64,000 bases of DNA from Coriobacteriaceae bacterium (GCA_902399975.1 CABOHA010000003.1:124001-188000); one strand, 5' to 3'; shown: positions 50,032 to 60,966, numbered from the stretch's first letter. The notes: generated by a model not told the origin, from the sequence alone. A program made the numbers and translations.

Positions 50032-50616
50032 ATGATTGATAGGAAGCAGTTCTTAGGTCTGATAGCAGGAGCCCCCATTTTGATGCGAGCTGGGATGGCG
50101 GAAGCCGTGGAGCTGCCGGACGCTCGGAAGCGATTGACGCTCGTGGTTGACACGGTGGTCAGAGATGAAAATGGCAATGAAAAAACGCGAACAAGAAGCA
50201 GAGAGAGTATTTTCACGCCAGAGAGCGAAGCCGTGTCTGCTGGCGCTATGGCCGGTAATGTGATAACAATCCAGAGGGAATCAGATGAAACGTTACCGCT
50301 GCTGGCTAAGATTGAGCTTACGGTCGCTTTTTATAGCGATAAAACAGAAATTGAGATTCGTTCAGGAAAGTACTCGATAGTTCAAACCGATCCGCTCGTA
50401 ATGTATGCAAACGCTTGGTATGCGCTCATGCAGAAAGATAAATATGTGATGAACTACTTCACAGAAAGCGAAGCATCATATGAAACGGGGTGGGGGCCAA
50501 CGCCATATGACGCGGAGAAGGATAAGTGGACGTGCGGATCAGGCATGGGCGCGACGATTACGGACTTCATTAACGATTCAACATATAGCTTTGCTATCGA
50601 CTGTTATATCGAATAG
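50032..50616 (+). CDS. Exported protein of unknown function
   Basis: 194 residues with an apparent signal sequence (KQFLGLIAGAPILMRAGMAEA, about residues 4-24, with an Ala-x-Ala site). The rest is polar, predicted beta-rich, with TLVVDTVVRDENGNEKTRTR and a late single cysteine pair (C165-like in WTCGSG and C191-like in AIDCYIE). No family is recognised. It is the last gene of the AT-richer operon; a terminator at 50736 follows. Lack of close relatives and unusual composition suggest recent acquisition. Confidence 0.7.
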   Translation: MIDRKQFLGLIAGAPILMRAGMAEAVELPDARKRLTLVVDTVVRDENGNEKTRTRSRESIFTPESEAVSAGAMAGNVITIQRESDETLPLLAKIELTVAFYSDKTEIEIRSGKYSIVQTDPLVMYANAWYALMQKDKYVMNYFTESEASYETGWGPTPYDAEKDKWTCGSGMGATITDFINDSTYSFAIDCYIE

Positions 50617-50735
50617 ACATAACGGCATAAAACGAATTGGCCTAGAAGCATGCCATTACTTAAGCAAAGCTGAAATCTTGGCATCTAGTGCTCGGGACCG
50701 CCCAGCTTGGGGTACAACTCAACATGAACAATGAT

Positions 50736-50765
50736 GGCCCGCCACATGTTTGGCGGGCCTTTGGT
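50736..50765 (+). terminator. Terminator before htrA
   Basis: GGCCCGCCA pairs with TGGCGGGCC and is followed by TTTGG. Confidence 0.75.
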
Positions 50766-50788
50766 TATTTGACGAAAGGATCGCAGCT

Positions 50789-52255
50789 ATGAGCGAGAAC
50801 GATTCCCAGCGTCCCCAGGATGTTGGCAATGCCGGCGAGACTCAGCAGCAGCCGCGCGTGCAGGTGGAGTCGACGCCTGCCGACAGCAACATTCCCTATG
50901 TGCAGGCCTACGACACGCAGACCGGCCAGCCGCTGGACGGTCAGCAGGTTGTAAACAAGCACACGGTGGTCAAGACCAAGACCAAAAAGCTGCCGATCTT
51001 TATTACGGCGCTTGCCGGTTGTGCCTGCGGTGCCCTGCTGGTCATCGCGCTCATTATGAGCGGCACGCTCAACATTGGCGGCGGCAGGAACGCCGTGACG
51101 GCGGGTGCTTCGGGTTCGTCGACGCAAAAGATTTCGATCGACTCCGAGGACACCACGCTGGCCGAGGCCGTTTCTGCCAAGGCGCTGCCCTCCGTCGTTT
51201 CCATCACCGCCACTTCGAGCGGCAACCAGAATGGCTCGCTTTCTCAGTCTGCTGATGAGTCGAATAGCTCGGGCAGCGTCGGTTCGGGCGTGGTGCTCGA
51301 TACCGCAGGCCACATCCTCACCAACAACCACGTGGTCGATGGTTACGATCAGTACGTGGTGACCATGGACGACGGCACCACCTACGAGGCCGAGTTCGTG
51401 GGCAACGATGCTTCGAGCGACCTAGCCGTCATCAAGCTCAAGGATGCAGACGCCTCCAAGCTCACGCCGATCGAGATCGGTGATTCCTCCAAGCTCAACG
51501 TGGGCGAGTGGGTTATGGCCATTGGTTCGCCGTTCGGCAACGAGCAGTCTGTCTCCACGGGTATTGTGTCAGCGCTCTATCGCTCCACGGCCATGAGCTC
51601 TACCAGCGGCAATACCATCTATGCCAACATGATCCAGACCGATGCCGCCATCAACCCGGGCAACTCCGGTGGTGCGCTCGTTAACGACAATGGTGAGCTG
51701 GTGGGCATCAACTCGCTCATCGAGAGCTATTCGGGCTCCAGCTCGGGCGTGGGCTTTGCTATTCCCGTTAACTACGCCAAGAACATTGCCGACCAGATCA
51801 TCGACGGCAAGACGCCGGTGCATCCGTACCTGGGCGCCACGCTTTCGAGCGTCAACGCGCTCAACGCCCGCACCAACAAGCTGAGCACCGATAGTGGCGC
51901 GTATGTGGCGAGCGTCGTCGAGGATGGCCCCGCCGCCAAGGCCGGTATCCAGGAGGGCGACGTCATCACCAAGCTGGGCGATGACGAGATTACGAGCGCC
52001 GATGGCCTGATCATCGCGCTGCGCAGCCACGAGGTGGGTGAGAAGGTCGAGATCACGCTTGTGCGCGGCAAGGAAGAGAAAAAGGTCACCGTCGAGCTGG
52101 GTTCCGATGAGAAGCTGCAGAACCAGCAGCAGGACGACAGCGCGACCGACACCGGCAACGGCGGCATCACCGATGAGCAGCTGCGCCAGTACCTGGAGGA
52201 ACTGCTGGGCAAGCAGGGGCAGGGCCAGAATCAAGGCTACGGCCAGGGTTACTAA
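50789..52255 (+). CDS. HtrA/DegP-type membrane-anchored serine protease
   Basis: 488 residues. A cytoplasmic N-terminus of about 75 residues rich in Gln and Pro precedes one transmembrane helix (LPIFITALAGCACGALLVIA). The trypsin-like domain outside has the triad His in LTNNHVVDG, Asp in SSDLAVIKL and Ser in PGNSGGALV. A single PDZ domain follows (about residues 345-440, PAAKAGIQEGDVI). The tail ends in a Gln/Gly/Tyr repeat (GQGQNQGYGQGY). Such proteases handle misfolded exported proteins. Typical of actinobacterial PepD/HtrA. Start ATG at 50789 with AAAGGA. Confidence 0.93.
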   Translation: MSENDSQRPQDVGNAGETQQQPRVQVESTPADSNIPYVQAYDTQTGQPLDGQQVVNKHTVVKTKTKKLPIFITALAGCACGALLVIALIMSGTLNIGGGRNAVTAGASGSSTQKISIDSEDTTLAEAVSAKALPSVVSITATSSGNQNGSLSQSADESNSSGSVGSGVVLDTAGHILTNNHVVDGYDQYVVTMDDGTTYEAEFVGNDASSDLAVIKLKDADASKLTPIEIGDSSKLNVGEWVMAIGSPFGNEQSVSTGIVSALYRSTAMSSTSGNTIYANMIQTDAAINPGNSGGALVNDNGELVGINSLIESYSGSSSGVGFAIPVNYAKNIADQIIDGKTPVHPYLGATLSSVNALNARTNKLSTDSGAYVASVVEDGPAAKAGIQEGDVITKLGDDEITSADGLIIALRSHEVGEKVEITLVRGKEEKKVTVELGSDEKLQNQQQDDSATDTGNGGITDEQLRQYLEELLGKQGQGQNQGYGQGY

Positions 52256-52281
52256 CGAGCCACTCCACACATATCGAAGCC

Positions 52282-52325
52282 AGAGGGGGCTGTCCCGCCA
52301 ATGCGGGACAGCCCCCTCTTTTCTT
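52282..52325 (+). terminator. Terminator of htrA
   Basis: AGAGGGGGCTGTCCCGC pairs perfectly with GCGGGACAGCCCCCTCT, followed by TTTTCTT. Confidence 0.93.
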
Positions 52326-52327
52326 AT

Positions 52328-52359
52328 TGATCCGTTGGGAACGGAGGAAAACGGATCAC
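52328..52359 (-). repeat. TGATCCGTTTTCCTCCGT dispersed repeat
   Basis: Reverse-strand copy of the element found at 58901-58930 and, as an inverted pair, in hairpin 2 at 1193-1242. The ends GATCCG and CGGATC can pair. Confidence 0.75.
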
Positions 52360-52392
52360 ATGGAGCTGACAAGAGGCCTGGTTCGGAATGGT

Positions 52393-52597
52393 CTGGACAG
52401 TTAGTTCAGATACGTATAAACCCGAGGCGGTTCAGCATGCGTTTTGAGCTGTTTGGGATGGGGGAGGGGTTCGGATGGGAGTTTAGAAAGGGGACGAGCC
52501 GGTCGTGCAGCCCCCGGGGCGGCCAAATTGGCTGGAATGGCGACGTCTGAACACGACCAGGCTCGCAGAATTATACGTATCTGAACTAACTGTCCAG
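52393..52597. mobile_element. MITE-like element with 27-bp perfect terminal inverted repeats
   Basis: CTGGACAGTTAGTTCAGATA opens the left arm (52393-52419); the right arm, 52571-52597, is its exact reverse complement over all 27 bases. The 151 bases between have no ORF worth naming. Total length is 205 bases. I see no target-site duplication. Without one the mobile nature is unproved. Confidence 0.6.
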
Positions 52598-52632
52598 TCC
52601 GGTCCGGCGGCTGCCGATTCGGTGCGGTTTGA

Positions 52633-54933
<2,301 letters not shown>

Positions 54934-54954
54934 TGCATCGATAAGCAGATTGAA

Positions 54955-54990
54955 AAACCGCCCGGAAGCACGATGCCTTCCGGGCGGTTC
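54955..54990 (+). terminator. Terminator of ligA
   Basis: AACCGCCCGGAAGCA region pairs with TGCCTTCCGGGCGGTT. Confidence 0.85.
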
Positions 54991-55084
54991 TTACTTTGCT
55001 GGGGAAACCGGCACCGTGATCTGCGTCACGTAGGTCGCGGGGCCGTCGCTGATGATGTCGTCAATGAGGGCTATCCTGCGGACT
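54991..55084 (-). pseudogene. Remnant of a GyrI-like gene tail
   Basis: The reverse strand encodes about 30 residues ending IIS-GPATYVTQITVPV, nearly the same as the end of the gene fragment at 56134-56583. Only the tail is present. It forms, with the other fragment, a pair of direct repeats around the toxin-antitoxin genes. Confidence 0.7.
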
Positions 55085-55168
55085 GGTGCCGTCCCGGAGC
55101 GATGAGAGATTCATGCAGAGTGGGGGACCTCACAATGGTGGTTGTCTCCATTGTGGCGGTCTTTATAT

Positions 55169-55195
55169 ATTAACATTAACATTAACGTGTATACT
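55169..55195 (+). promoter_or_regulatory. Promoter with three ATTAAC repeats before the toxin-antitoxin genes
   Basis: ATTAAC occurs three times head to tail (55169-55186), next to TATACT (55190-55195). Repeats overlapping a promoter are typical autoregulation sites of antitoxins. Confidence 0.6.
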
Positions 55196-55228
55196 CAACA
55201 GTAAAGATATATGTTGAGAGGAGCCGCT

Positions 55229-55621
55229 ATGGTTACCGTCGCGTTTTCGGAGCTGCGCCAGAACCTTACGCAGGTGGCCGAAAAGGTTGCCAATGAGGGC
55301 GAGGAGGTTGTGGTCTTCAAGCGGAGCAAGCCGTTGTTCAAGATTGTGCCACTCGACTATCAAGGCCCAGTTGCGGTGGAATATGACGCTGCTCAGGAGT
55401 GTGGGGGCGCAAAGCCGGCGTGCGGCACGGACAAGCCCAAGCGCGACGTGGGTACGATGTGGCATCCCAAGATCACCTGGAAGGAGATTCGTGAGATGCT
55501 CGCGGAGGATGAGGACTATCAGGAGTATCTCGAACTCGTAGCCAAAATGCCCAAGGGAACGCCGCTCGATACGATGACGGTTGAAGATGAAAAGCGCATC
55601 GCGAGGGAGCGCTACCTATGA
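55229..55621 (+). CDS. Phd/YefM-type antitoxin
   Basis: A 130-residue antitoxin. The N-terminal Phd/YefM fold (VTVAFSELRQNLTQVAEKV, then EVVVFKRSKPLFKIVPL) binds DNA and dimerises; the C-terminal part (about residues 75-130) would wrap the toxin. The stop overlaps the toxin start by 4 bases (ATGA), a standard coupling. It likely represses the pair from the ATTAAC-repeat promoter. RBS GAGAGGAG. Confidence 0.88.
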   Translation: MVTVAFSELRQNLTQVAEKVANEGEEVVVFKRSKPLFKIVPLDYQGPVAVEYDAAQECGGAKPACGTDKPKRDVGTMWHPKITWKEIREMLAEDEDYQEYLELVAKMPKGTPLDTMTVEDEKRIARERYL

Positions 55622-56040
55622 GGGCATTTCTCGATACTAATTTTCTGCTCGATTGCGTGCTTCCGGGTCGGCCGGAGCATGGTGCGGCGCAAACCATCAA
55701 GGGGCTTGTTGACGTGGGGCTTATCGAGGGCGTTGTTTCGGCCTGCTCTCTCAAGGACGCGTACTACATTCTCACCAAACAGGCCGGCGAGGCGCGCGCC
55801 CGCGAGGTAGTGCGCGACTGCCTTAAGAGCTACTCGGCAGAGCCTCTCGACCAAGAAGCTTGTTTTACCTCCGCCTATTCCGATGAGCCGGACTTCGAGG
55901 ACGGCTGTATCCGCGCGATGGCCGAGCGTGCCGGCGTGGACTTTATCATCACGCGCGATCGCGCCGCTTTTGTGCGCTCGACCATCAAGACCTTCTCGCC
56001 CGCAGAGTTCATCCGTGCGTTTCCGATCCCGGAGGAGTAA
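55618..56040 (+). CDS. PIN-domain toxin
   Basis: A 140-residue PIN-family ribonuclease toxin (VapC-like). The acidic site is visible: DTNFLLD at the N-terminus, a central Asp pair in DEPDFEDGCI (about residues 90-100), and ITRDRAAF near the C-terminus. PIN toxins cut RNA, often tRNA or rRNA. Cotranslated with the antitoxin. The pair is flanked by two copies of a GyrI-like gene end. Confidence 0.87.
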   Translation: MRAFLDTNFLLDCVLPGRPEHGAAQTIKGLVDVGLIEGVVSACSLKDAYYILTKQAGEARAREVVRDCLKSYSAEPLDQEACFTSAYSDEPDFEDGCIRAMAERAGVDFIITRDRAAFVRSTIKTFSPAEFIRAFPIPEE

Positions 56041-56133
56041 AACCGCCACACCGGGGACTGTCTGCGGCGCGGTAGTCCTCCTGTAGCTGACGCTCGTTAG
56101 TTGAGCCGCACTTCATAGCTTTCCGGGAGGTTC

Positions 56134-56583
56134 TTAATCGAGCACAGTAACCGGCACCGTGATCTGCGTCACGTAGGTTGCGGGGTCGTTGCTGATGATG
56201 CCATCGATCAGGGCGATTTCGCGCGAGGGCCCGGCAGGCGGCAGGTTGTGCTCGCGCATATAGCCGAGCAGCTGCTCGTAGCGTGGGGCTGCTTGCCCGT
56301 GCGTGCCGCGGAAGCTTATGGTCAGACAATGCGCGGCAGGCCGTGTTTCGACGTCGCCCTGGTAGTCATCGGTATCGTCGAGCAGCAGGAAGACCTTGTC
56401 GTAGCCATCAAAGTCGCCAGCGGCGAGGCGCTCGGCGCTAACCCCAATGCCCAGATTGCCCAGGAAGACAAAGGTCTCGTGCTGGCCCTTCTGCAGTTGA
56501 CGAATTTGCCACTCCAACGCATAGGCGTCGGTAGGGTTGACGCGTTCGTGCAACACGGCGCAGCGAAGCTCGGGGGCAAGAGC
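56134..56583 (-). pseudogene. C-terminal GyrI-like effector domain, N-terminus missing
   Basis: The reverse strand encodes LHERVNPTDAYALEWQIRQ and continues through a GyrI-like ligand domain to ITVPVTVLD. Such domains usually follow a MerR or AraC helix-turn-helix, which is absent. Upstream the frame is interrupted at about 56584, where an N-terminal MATE fragment begins. Probably the end of a regulator gene joined to the MATE gene by a deletion. Confidence 0.65.
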
Positions 56584-56873
56584 GTGATGGTGTTGCCGAT
56601 GGCCGCCTCGGCGCGGTCGAAGCGGCGCGAGCCCACAGCGTGGCCGACGATGACCGTCGTTCCCATGGCCAGGTCCACGAGCGTCACGGTAATGATATAG
56701 AGCGTCTGTGCGCCGTTGCCCACGGCGGTGATGCCGGCGGCACCGCTAAACTGTCCCATCATGTACAGGTCGGCCATGCCGTAGAGCATCTGCAAAAAGT
56801 ACGAGAGCATATAGGGCAGGGCAAAGACCGGGATGGTCTTAAGGATATTGCCGCGTGCGAGGTCGTGTTCCAT
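56584..56873 (-). pseudogene. N-terminal fragment of a MATE efflux transporter
   Basis: About 96 residues from MEHDLARGNILKTIPVFALP to AIGNTITL match the start of MATE-family multidrug exporters (family length about 450). The frame then runs into the regulator fragment out of phase. A deletion removed the rest of the transporter. Function lost. Confidence 0.75.
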
Positions 56874-57062
56874 GGGTGGGGCTTTCTGGCTTGGTTCGCT
56901 TAGCTACCAGTGTAGTGAAGACCCTACAACGATTGTTGAGTCAAGGTTTGTGTTGGCGGCGGGGCGAAAAAGTCACGCACGCGTCATTTCCAATTGAATA
57001 CAGGGGCGCGCCCTGCGAGCATGAAGCCTACGCTAACCTTGCAGAAATCGATTTTGTAACAC

Positions 57063-57091
57063 TTGACACCGCCGCACGGCGCGCCATAATA
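57063..57091 (+). promoter_or_regulatory. Promoter of the ABC exporter genes
   Basis: TTGACA (57063-57068), 17-base spacer, ATAATA (57086-57091). The best match to the sigma-70 consensus in the window. Confidence 0.75.
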
Positions 57092-57131
57092 CGTGGGTTT
57101 GCGAACAACGTTTGATGGGGGATGAACCTGC

Positions 57132-58961
57132 GTGCACAATCTCAAGATTCTGTTTTCCTATCTGGGGGCATACCGCCGCGATGCCATGCTCGGCATGCTC
57201 TTTGTGACGGCCGAGACGGCGCTCGAGCTGTTTATTCCGGTCATCATGGCAAATATCATCGACGTGGGCGTGCCTGCGGGCGACATCACCTACATGCTTT
57301 TGCAGGGTGCGTATATGCTGGTGTGCGCCGCATGTTCGCTGGCACTTGGCTTGGGCTATGCGCGCACGTCCGCCCGCGTTGCCTCGGGGCTGGGCGCCAA
57401 CCTGCGCGCCGCGGAGTATCGCAAGATCCAGACCCTCGCCTTCGGCAATCTCGATGAATACGAGACGAGCTCGCTCGTCACTCGCATGACCACCGACATC
57501 ACCGTGATTCAAAACGCCGTGGGCAACGGCTTCCGCCCCATGGTGCGCGGGCCGGTAAATCTGGTCATGGGCCTCGTCTACGCTTTCGCGCTCTCGCGCG
57601 AGCTCGCGGCGGTCTTTGCCGTAATTCTGCCGATGCTCGCCCTCTTGCTCGGTATCATTACCGTGCGCGTGAGCCCGCTCTACCGCCAACTCCAGACCTC
57701 GATGGACCACCTCAACGGCGTGGTGCAAGAGGACCTTACCGCCGTGCGCGCCGTGAAGGCTTACGTGCGCGCCGAGCACGAGTGCGACAAGTTCGACACC
57801 GTCAATACCGAGCTCGCCGGCACGGCGACCAAGACCTTCGGCACCGCCGTGCTCAACCTGCCGGTGTTCCAACTCTCGATGTATGTTGCCGCGATCTCGA
57901 TCCTGTGGATTGGCGGCCGCATGATCATCGAAGGCCGCTTGGGCGTGGGCGCGCTCGCGGGCTTTATGAGCTACGTGCTGCTGATCATGAACTCGCTCAT
58001 GATGATTTCCAGCGTGTTTTTGCTGCTCACACGCGCTCTCACGAGTGTGGGCCGTATCGCAGAGGTGCTCGATGAGGTGCCCTTTATCGCCAACCCTGCG
58101 GGAGATCTCGCGGCTGCGGCGCCAGCGGACGGCAGTATCGAGTTTCGCGACGTTTCCTTTAAATACCGCGCGGATGCAGCCGAGGATGTGCTCGAGCATA
58201 TCGACCTTCGCATCGAGAGCGGCTCGACGGTGGGCATCCTCGGCGGCACGGGCTCGGGCAAGAGCTCGCTTGTGCAGCTGATTGCGCGCCTGTACGACGC
58301 CACCGAGGGCGCCGTGCTTGTGGGCGGACACGACGTGCGCGACTACGACCTCGCGACCCTACGTGACGCCGTGGGCATTGTGCTGCAAAAGAATGTGCTG
58401 TTCACGGGCACCGTGCGCGAGAACCTGCAGTGGGGCAATCCGCAGGCGTCGGACGATGAACTTCTCGCTGCTTGCCGCGCGGTGTGCGTGGACGAGTTCC
58501 TTGATCGCATCGGCGGGCTGGACGGCGAGCTGGGCCAAGGCGGCGCCGGTGTTTCGGGTGGCCAGAAGCAACGTCTGTGCATCGCGCGCACGTTGCTCAA
58601 GCATCCGCGCGTGCTCATTTTTGATGACTCCACCAGCGCGGTCGATATGGCGACCGACGCTAAGATTCGCGAGCACATCGCTCGGATTCCCGATACGACC
58701 GTGCTCATCATCGCCCAGCGCATCGCGAGCGTCATGGATGCCGATCGCATTGTGGTGTTGGACGACGGCCGTGTCCACGGCGTGGGCACGCACGAGGAAC
58801 TGCTGGCGGGCGACAACATATACCAGGAGATTTACGTCTCGCAGATGGAGTTTGCGGGGAACGCGGACGCCGGCGACGGCGGCGACGATGGCTGCGCTAA
58901 TGATCCGTTTTCCTCCGTCCCCAGCGGATCGACCTTGGAAGGGGGTGAGCGCCATGCCTAA
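57132..58961 (+). CDS. ABC exporter half-transporter 1 (permease-ATPase)
   Basis: A 609-residue type-I ABC exporter: six transmembrane helices (about residues 15-300), then the ATPase with Walker A GGTGSGKSS, signature SGGQKQR, Walker B VLIFDDSTS, and the His switch position changed (VLIIAQRI, Gln instead of His). Walker B ends in Asp-Ser in place of the usual catalytic Glu, so this half is probably the degenerate site of a heterodimer. The last 30 residues (NDPFSSVPSGST and after) are encoded by a dispersed repeat. GTG start at 57132. It overlaps the partner gene by 8 bases. Confidence 0.9.
   Translation: MHNLKILFSYLGAYRRDAMLGMLFVTAETALELFIPVIMANIIDVGVPAGDITYMLLQGAYMLVCAACSLALGLGYARTSARVASGLGANLRAAEYRKIQTLAFGNLDEYETSSLVTRMTTDITVIQNAVGNGFRPMVRGPVNLVMGLVYAFALSRELAAVFAVILPMLALLLGIITVRVSPLYRQLQTSMDHLNGVVQEDLTAVRAVKAYVRAEHECDKFDTVNTELAGTATKTFGTAVLNLPVFQLSMYVAAISILWIGGRMIIEGRLGVGALAGFMSYVLLIMNSLMMISSVFLLLTRALTSVGRIAEVLDEVPFIANPAGDLAAAAPADGSIEFRDVSFKYRADAAEDVLEHIDLRIESGSTVGILGGTGSGKSSLVQLIARLYDATEGAVLVGGHDVRDYDLATLRDAVGIVLQKNVLFTGTVRENLQWGNPQASDDELLAACRAVCVDEFLDRIGGLDGELGQGGAGVSGGQKQRLCIARTLLKHPRVLIFDDSTSAVDMATDAKIREHIARIPDTTVLIIAQRIASVMDADRIVVLDDGRVHGVGTHEELLAGDNIYQEIYVSQMEFAGNADAGDGGDDGCANDPFSSVPSGSTLEGGERHA
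58901..58930 (+). repeat. TGATCCGTTTTCCTCCGT repeat inside the ABC transporter gene
   Basis: TGATCCGTTTTCCTCCGTCC plus CCAGCGGATC, nearly identical to the copy at 52328-52359 (reverse strand). Here it is translated as DPFSSVPSGS near the end of the transporter. Confidence 0.75.
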
Positions 58962-60852
58962 GATCGCAGCCCAAGCACGCCCGGCCGACCTCAAGCGCAC
59001 TGTGCGCCGCCTGCTCTCCTACATGGGGCATGCCAAGTTCTCATTGCTCGCGGTTGGCGTGCTCGCCTCCGTCGCCGCCATCGCGAGCCTCGCCGGCACC
59101 TACATGGTGCGCCCCATCGTTAACGGTTTGGCCATGGGCGGGGAGGAACTGCTCGCCAAGCAGGTCATCCTGACGGCGATCATCTACGCCGCGGGCGTGC
59201 TTTCGGCCCTGGGCTACTCACAGATCATGGTGCGCGCGGCCCAACGCGTGGTATCCGATATTCGCCGCGACCTGTTCGCGCACATCCAGACGCTGCCGCT
59301 CAGTTATTTTGACAGCACGCGCTCGGGCGACATCATGAGCTTTTTCACCAACGATGTCGACACCGTCTCCGAGGCGCTCAACAACAGCTTTGCCAACGTG
59401 ATTCAGGCCGCTATTCAGGTTGTGGGCACCACGGCCATGCTCATCATCCTTAACTGGCAGCTCACGATTATCACGCTCGTGTGCGATGCGGCCATTGTGC
59501 TGTATGCGCGCTACTCGGGTGCGCGCTCTAAGCGCTTCTTTGCCGCCCAGCAGGCATCGCTTGGCGACCTGGACGGATATATCGAAGAGATGGTCTCGGG
59601 CCAAAAGGTCATCAAGGTCTTTAACCGCGAGGCAGCGAATGTCGCCGGCTTCACCTGCCGCAACGACGAGCTTCGCCGCACCGGCACCGCCGCCGTGAGC
59701 TATGCCAACTCCATGGTGCCCATGACCGTCGTGATTGGCTACGTCAATTATGCCATCGTCGCCGTGGCGGGCGGCATGCTCTGCATCAAGGGACTCGCCG
59801 ACGTAGGTGCGCTCGCGAGCTACCTGGTCTTTGTGCGCCAGGCCGCCATGCCCATCAACCAGTTTACGCAGCTGGGCAACTTCTTGCTCAATGCGTTGGC
59901 CGGTGCCGAGCGCTTGTTTGCCGCCATGGATCTTGAGTCCGAGGTGGACGAGGGCCGCGTGGAGCTGGTGCAGACGGGCGACGCTGCGTGGGCGTGGAAG
60001 ATTCCCGAGGGCCAAGGCGTGGGCGCGTACGGGCACTTGCATGATGTGGCTGCTGTTAATGAGTCGGGCCGTGCTGTGGCTGCCGATGGTACCGAGCTCA
60101 CGTGCGGCCTGGTCCCGCTTGCCGGCGATGTGCGCTTCCATGCCGTGGACTTTTCCTACGTGCCGGGCACCCGCGTGCTCGCGGACCTCAACCTGTTTGC
60201 CAAGCCGGGGCAAAAGATTGCGTTTGTGGGCTCCACAGGCGCCGGTAAGACGACCATCACCAACCTCATCAACCGCTTCTACGAGGTCGATGAGGGCGAG
60301 ATCACGTACGACGGCATCGACGTCAAGCATATCGCCAAGGCCAGCCTGCGCGGGTCGCTTGGCATTGTGCTGCAGGACACGCACCTGTTTAGCGGCACCA
60401 TTGCGCAGAACATCCGCTTTGGCAAGCTCGACGCGACCGACGAGGAGGTGCGCGCCGCTGCCGAGGCAGCCTGCGCGGATTCGTTTATCCGCCGCCTGCC
60501 TAGAGGGTACGATACACCGGTCACGGCCGACGGCGCCAACCTGTCGCAGGGTCAGCGCCAGCTGCTCGCCATCGCGCGCGTGGCCGTTGCCGATCCGCCG
60601 GTGCTCATCCTGGACGAGGCCACTTCGAGCATCGACACGCGCACCGAAAAGCTCATCGAGCGCGGTATGGACCGCATCATGCGCGGACGCACCACCTTTA
60701 TGATCGCGCACCGCCTGTCCACCGTCCGCGACGCCGATGCCATCATGGTCCTCGAACACGGCCGCATCATCGAGCGCGGCACGCACGAAGAGCTGCTCGC
60801 TCAGCACGGCGAGTACTGGCAGCTGGCGCATGGCTTAAAAGAGTTGGATTAA
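58954..60852 (+). CDS. ABC exporter half-transporter 2 (permease-ATPase)
   Basis: A 632-residue partner with six helices and a complete ATPase: Walker A GSTGAGKTT, signature LSQGQRQLLA, Walker B VLILDEATS and His switch FMIAHRL. A hydrophilic stretch of about 50 residues (EIPEG-like, AWAWKIPEGQGVGAYGHL) links the membrane and ATPase parts. The pair resembles heterodimeric multidrug or peptide exporters of Gram-positive bacteria. The substrate is unknown. Overlap with gene 1 (ATG at 58954) suggests translational coupling; the repeat in gene 1 lies just before this start. Confidence 0.92.
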   Translation: MPKIAAQARPADLKRTVRRLLSYMGHAKFSLLAVGVLASVAAIASLAGTYMVRPIVNGLAMGGEELLAKQVILTAIIYAAGVLSALGYSQIMVRAAQRVVSDIRRDLFAHIQTLPLSYFDSTRSGDIMSFFTNDVDTVSEALNNSFANVIQAAIQVVGTTAMLIILNWQLTIITLVCDAAIVLYARYSGARSKRFFAAQQASLGDLDGYIEEMVSGQKVIKVFNREAANVAGFTCRNDELRRTGTAAVSYANSMVPMTVVIGYVNYAIVAVAGGMLCIKGLADVGALASYLVFVRQAAMPINQFTQLGNFLLNALAGAERLFAAMDLESEVDEGRVELVQTGDAAWAWKIPEGQGVGAYGHLHDVAAVNESGRAVAADGTELTCGLVPLAGDVRFHAVDFSYVPGTRVLADLNLFAKPGQKIAFVGSTGAGKTTITNLINRFYEVDEGEITYDGIDVKHIAKASLRGSLGIVLQDTHLFSGTIAQNIRFGKLDATDEEVRAAAEAACADSFIRRLPRGYDTPVTADGANLSQGQRQLLAIARVAVADPPVLILDEATSSIDTRTEKLIERGMDRIMRGRTTFMIAHRLSTVRDADAIMVLEHGRIIERGTHEELLAQHGEYWQLAHGLKELD

Positions 60853-60901
60853 CCCGTTCGAGCACGATGCTTTGACCCCTCCGTGTCCCTCACCTCGCCT
60901 C

Positions 60902-60966
60902 AAACCATCACAACATTCGACGTTTTTTGCCAAAATCGGGAAAAGCATCGAATGTTGTGATGGTTT
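60902..60966. repeat. Hairpin repeat, copy A
   Basis: AAACCATCACAACATTCGA (60902-60920) pairs perfectly with 60948-60966. The loop contains GTTTTTTGCC and GGGAAAAGC, which pair in part. Nearly the same element recurs at 62143-62209. Confidence 0.85.
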
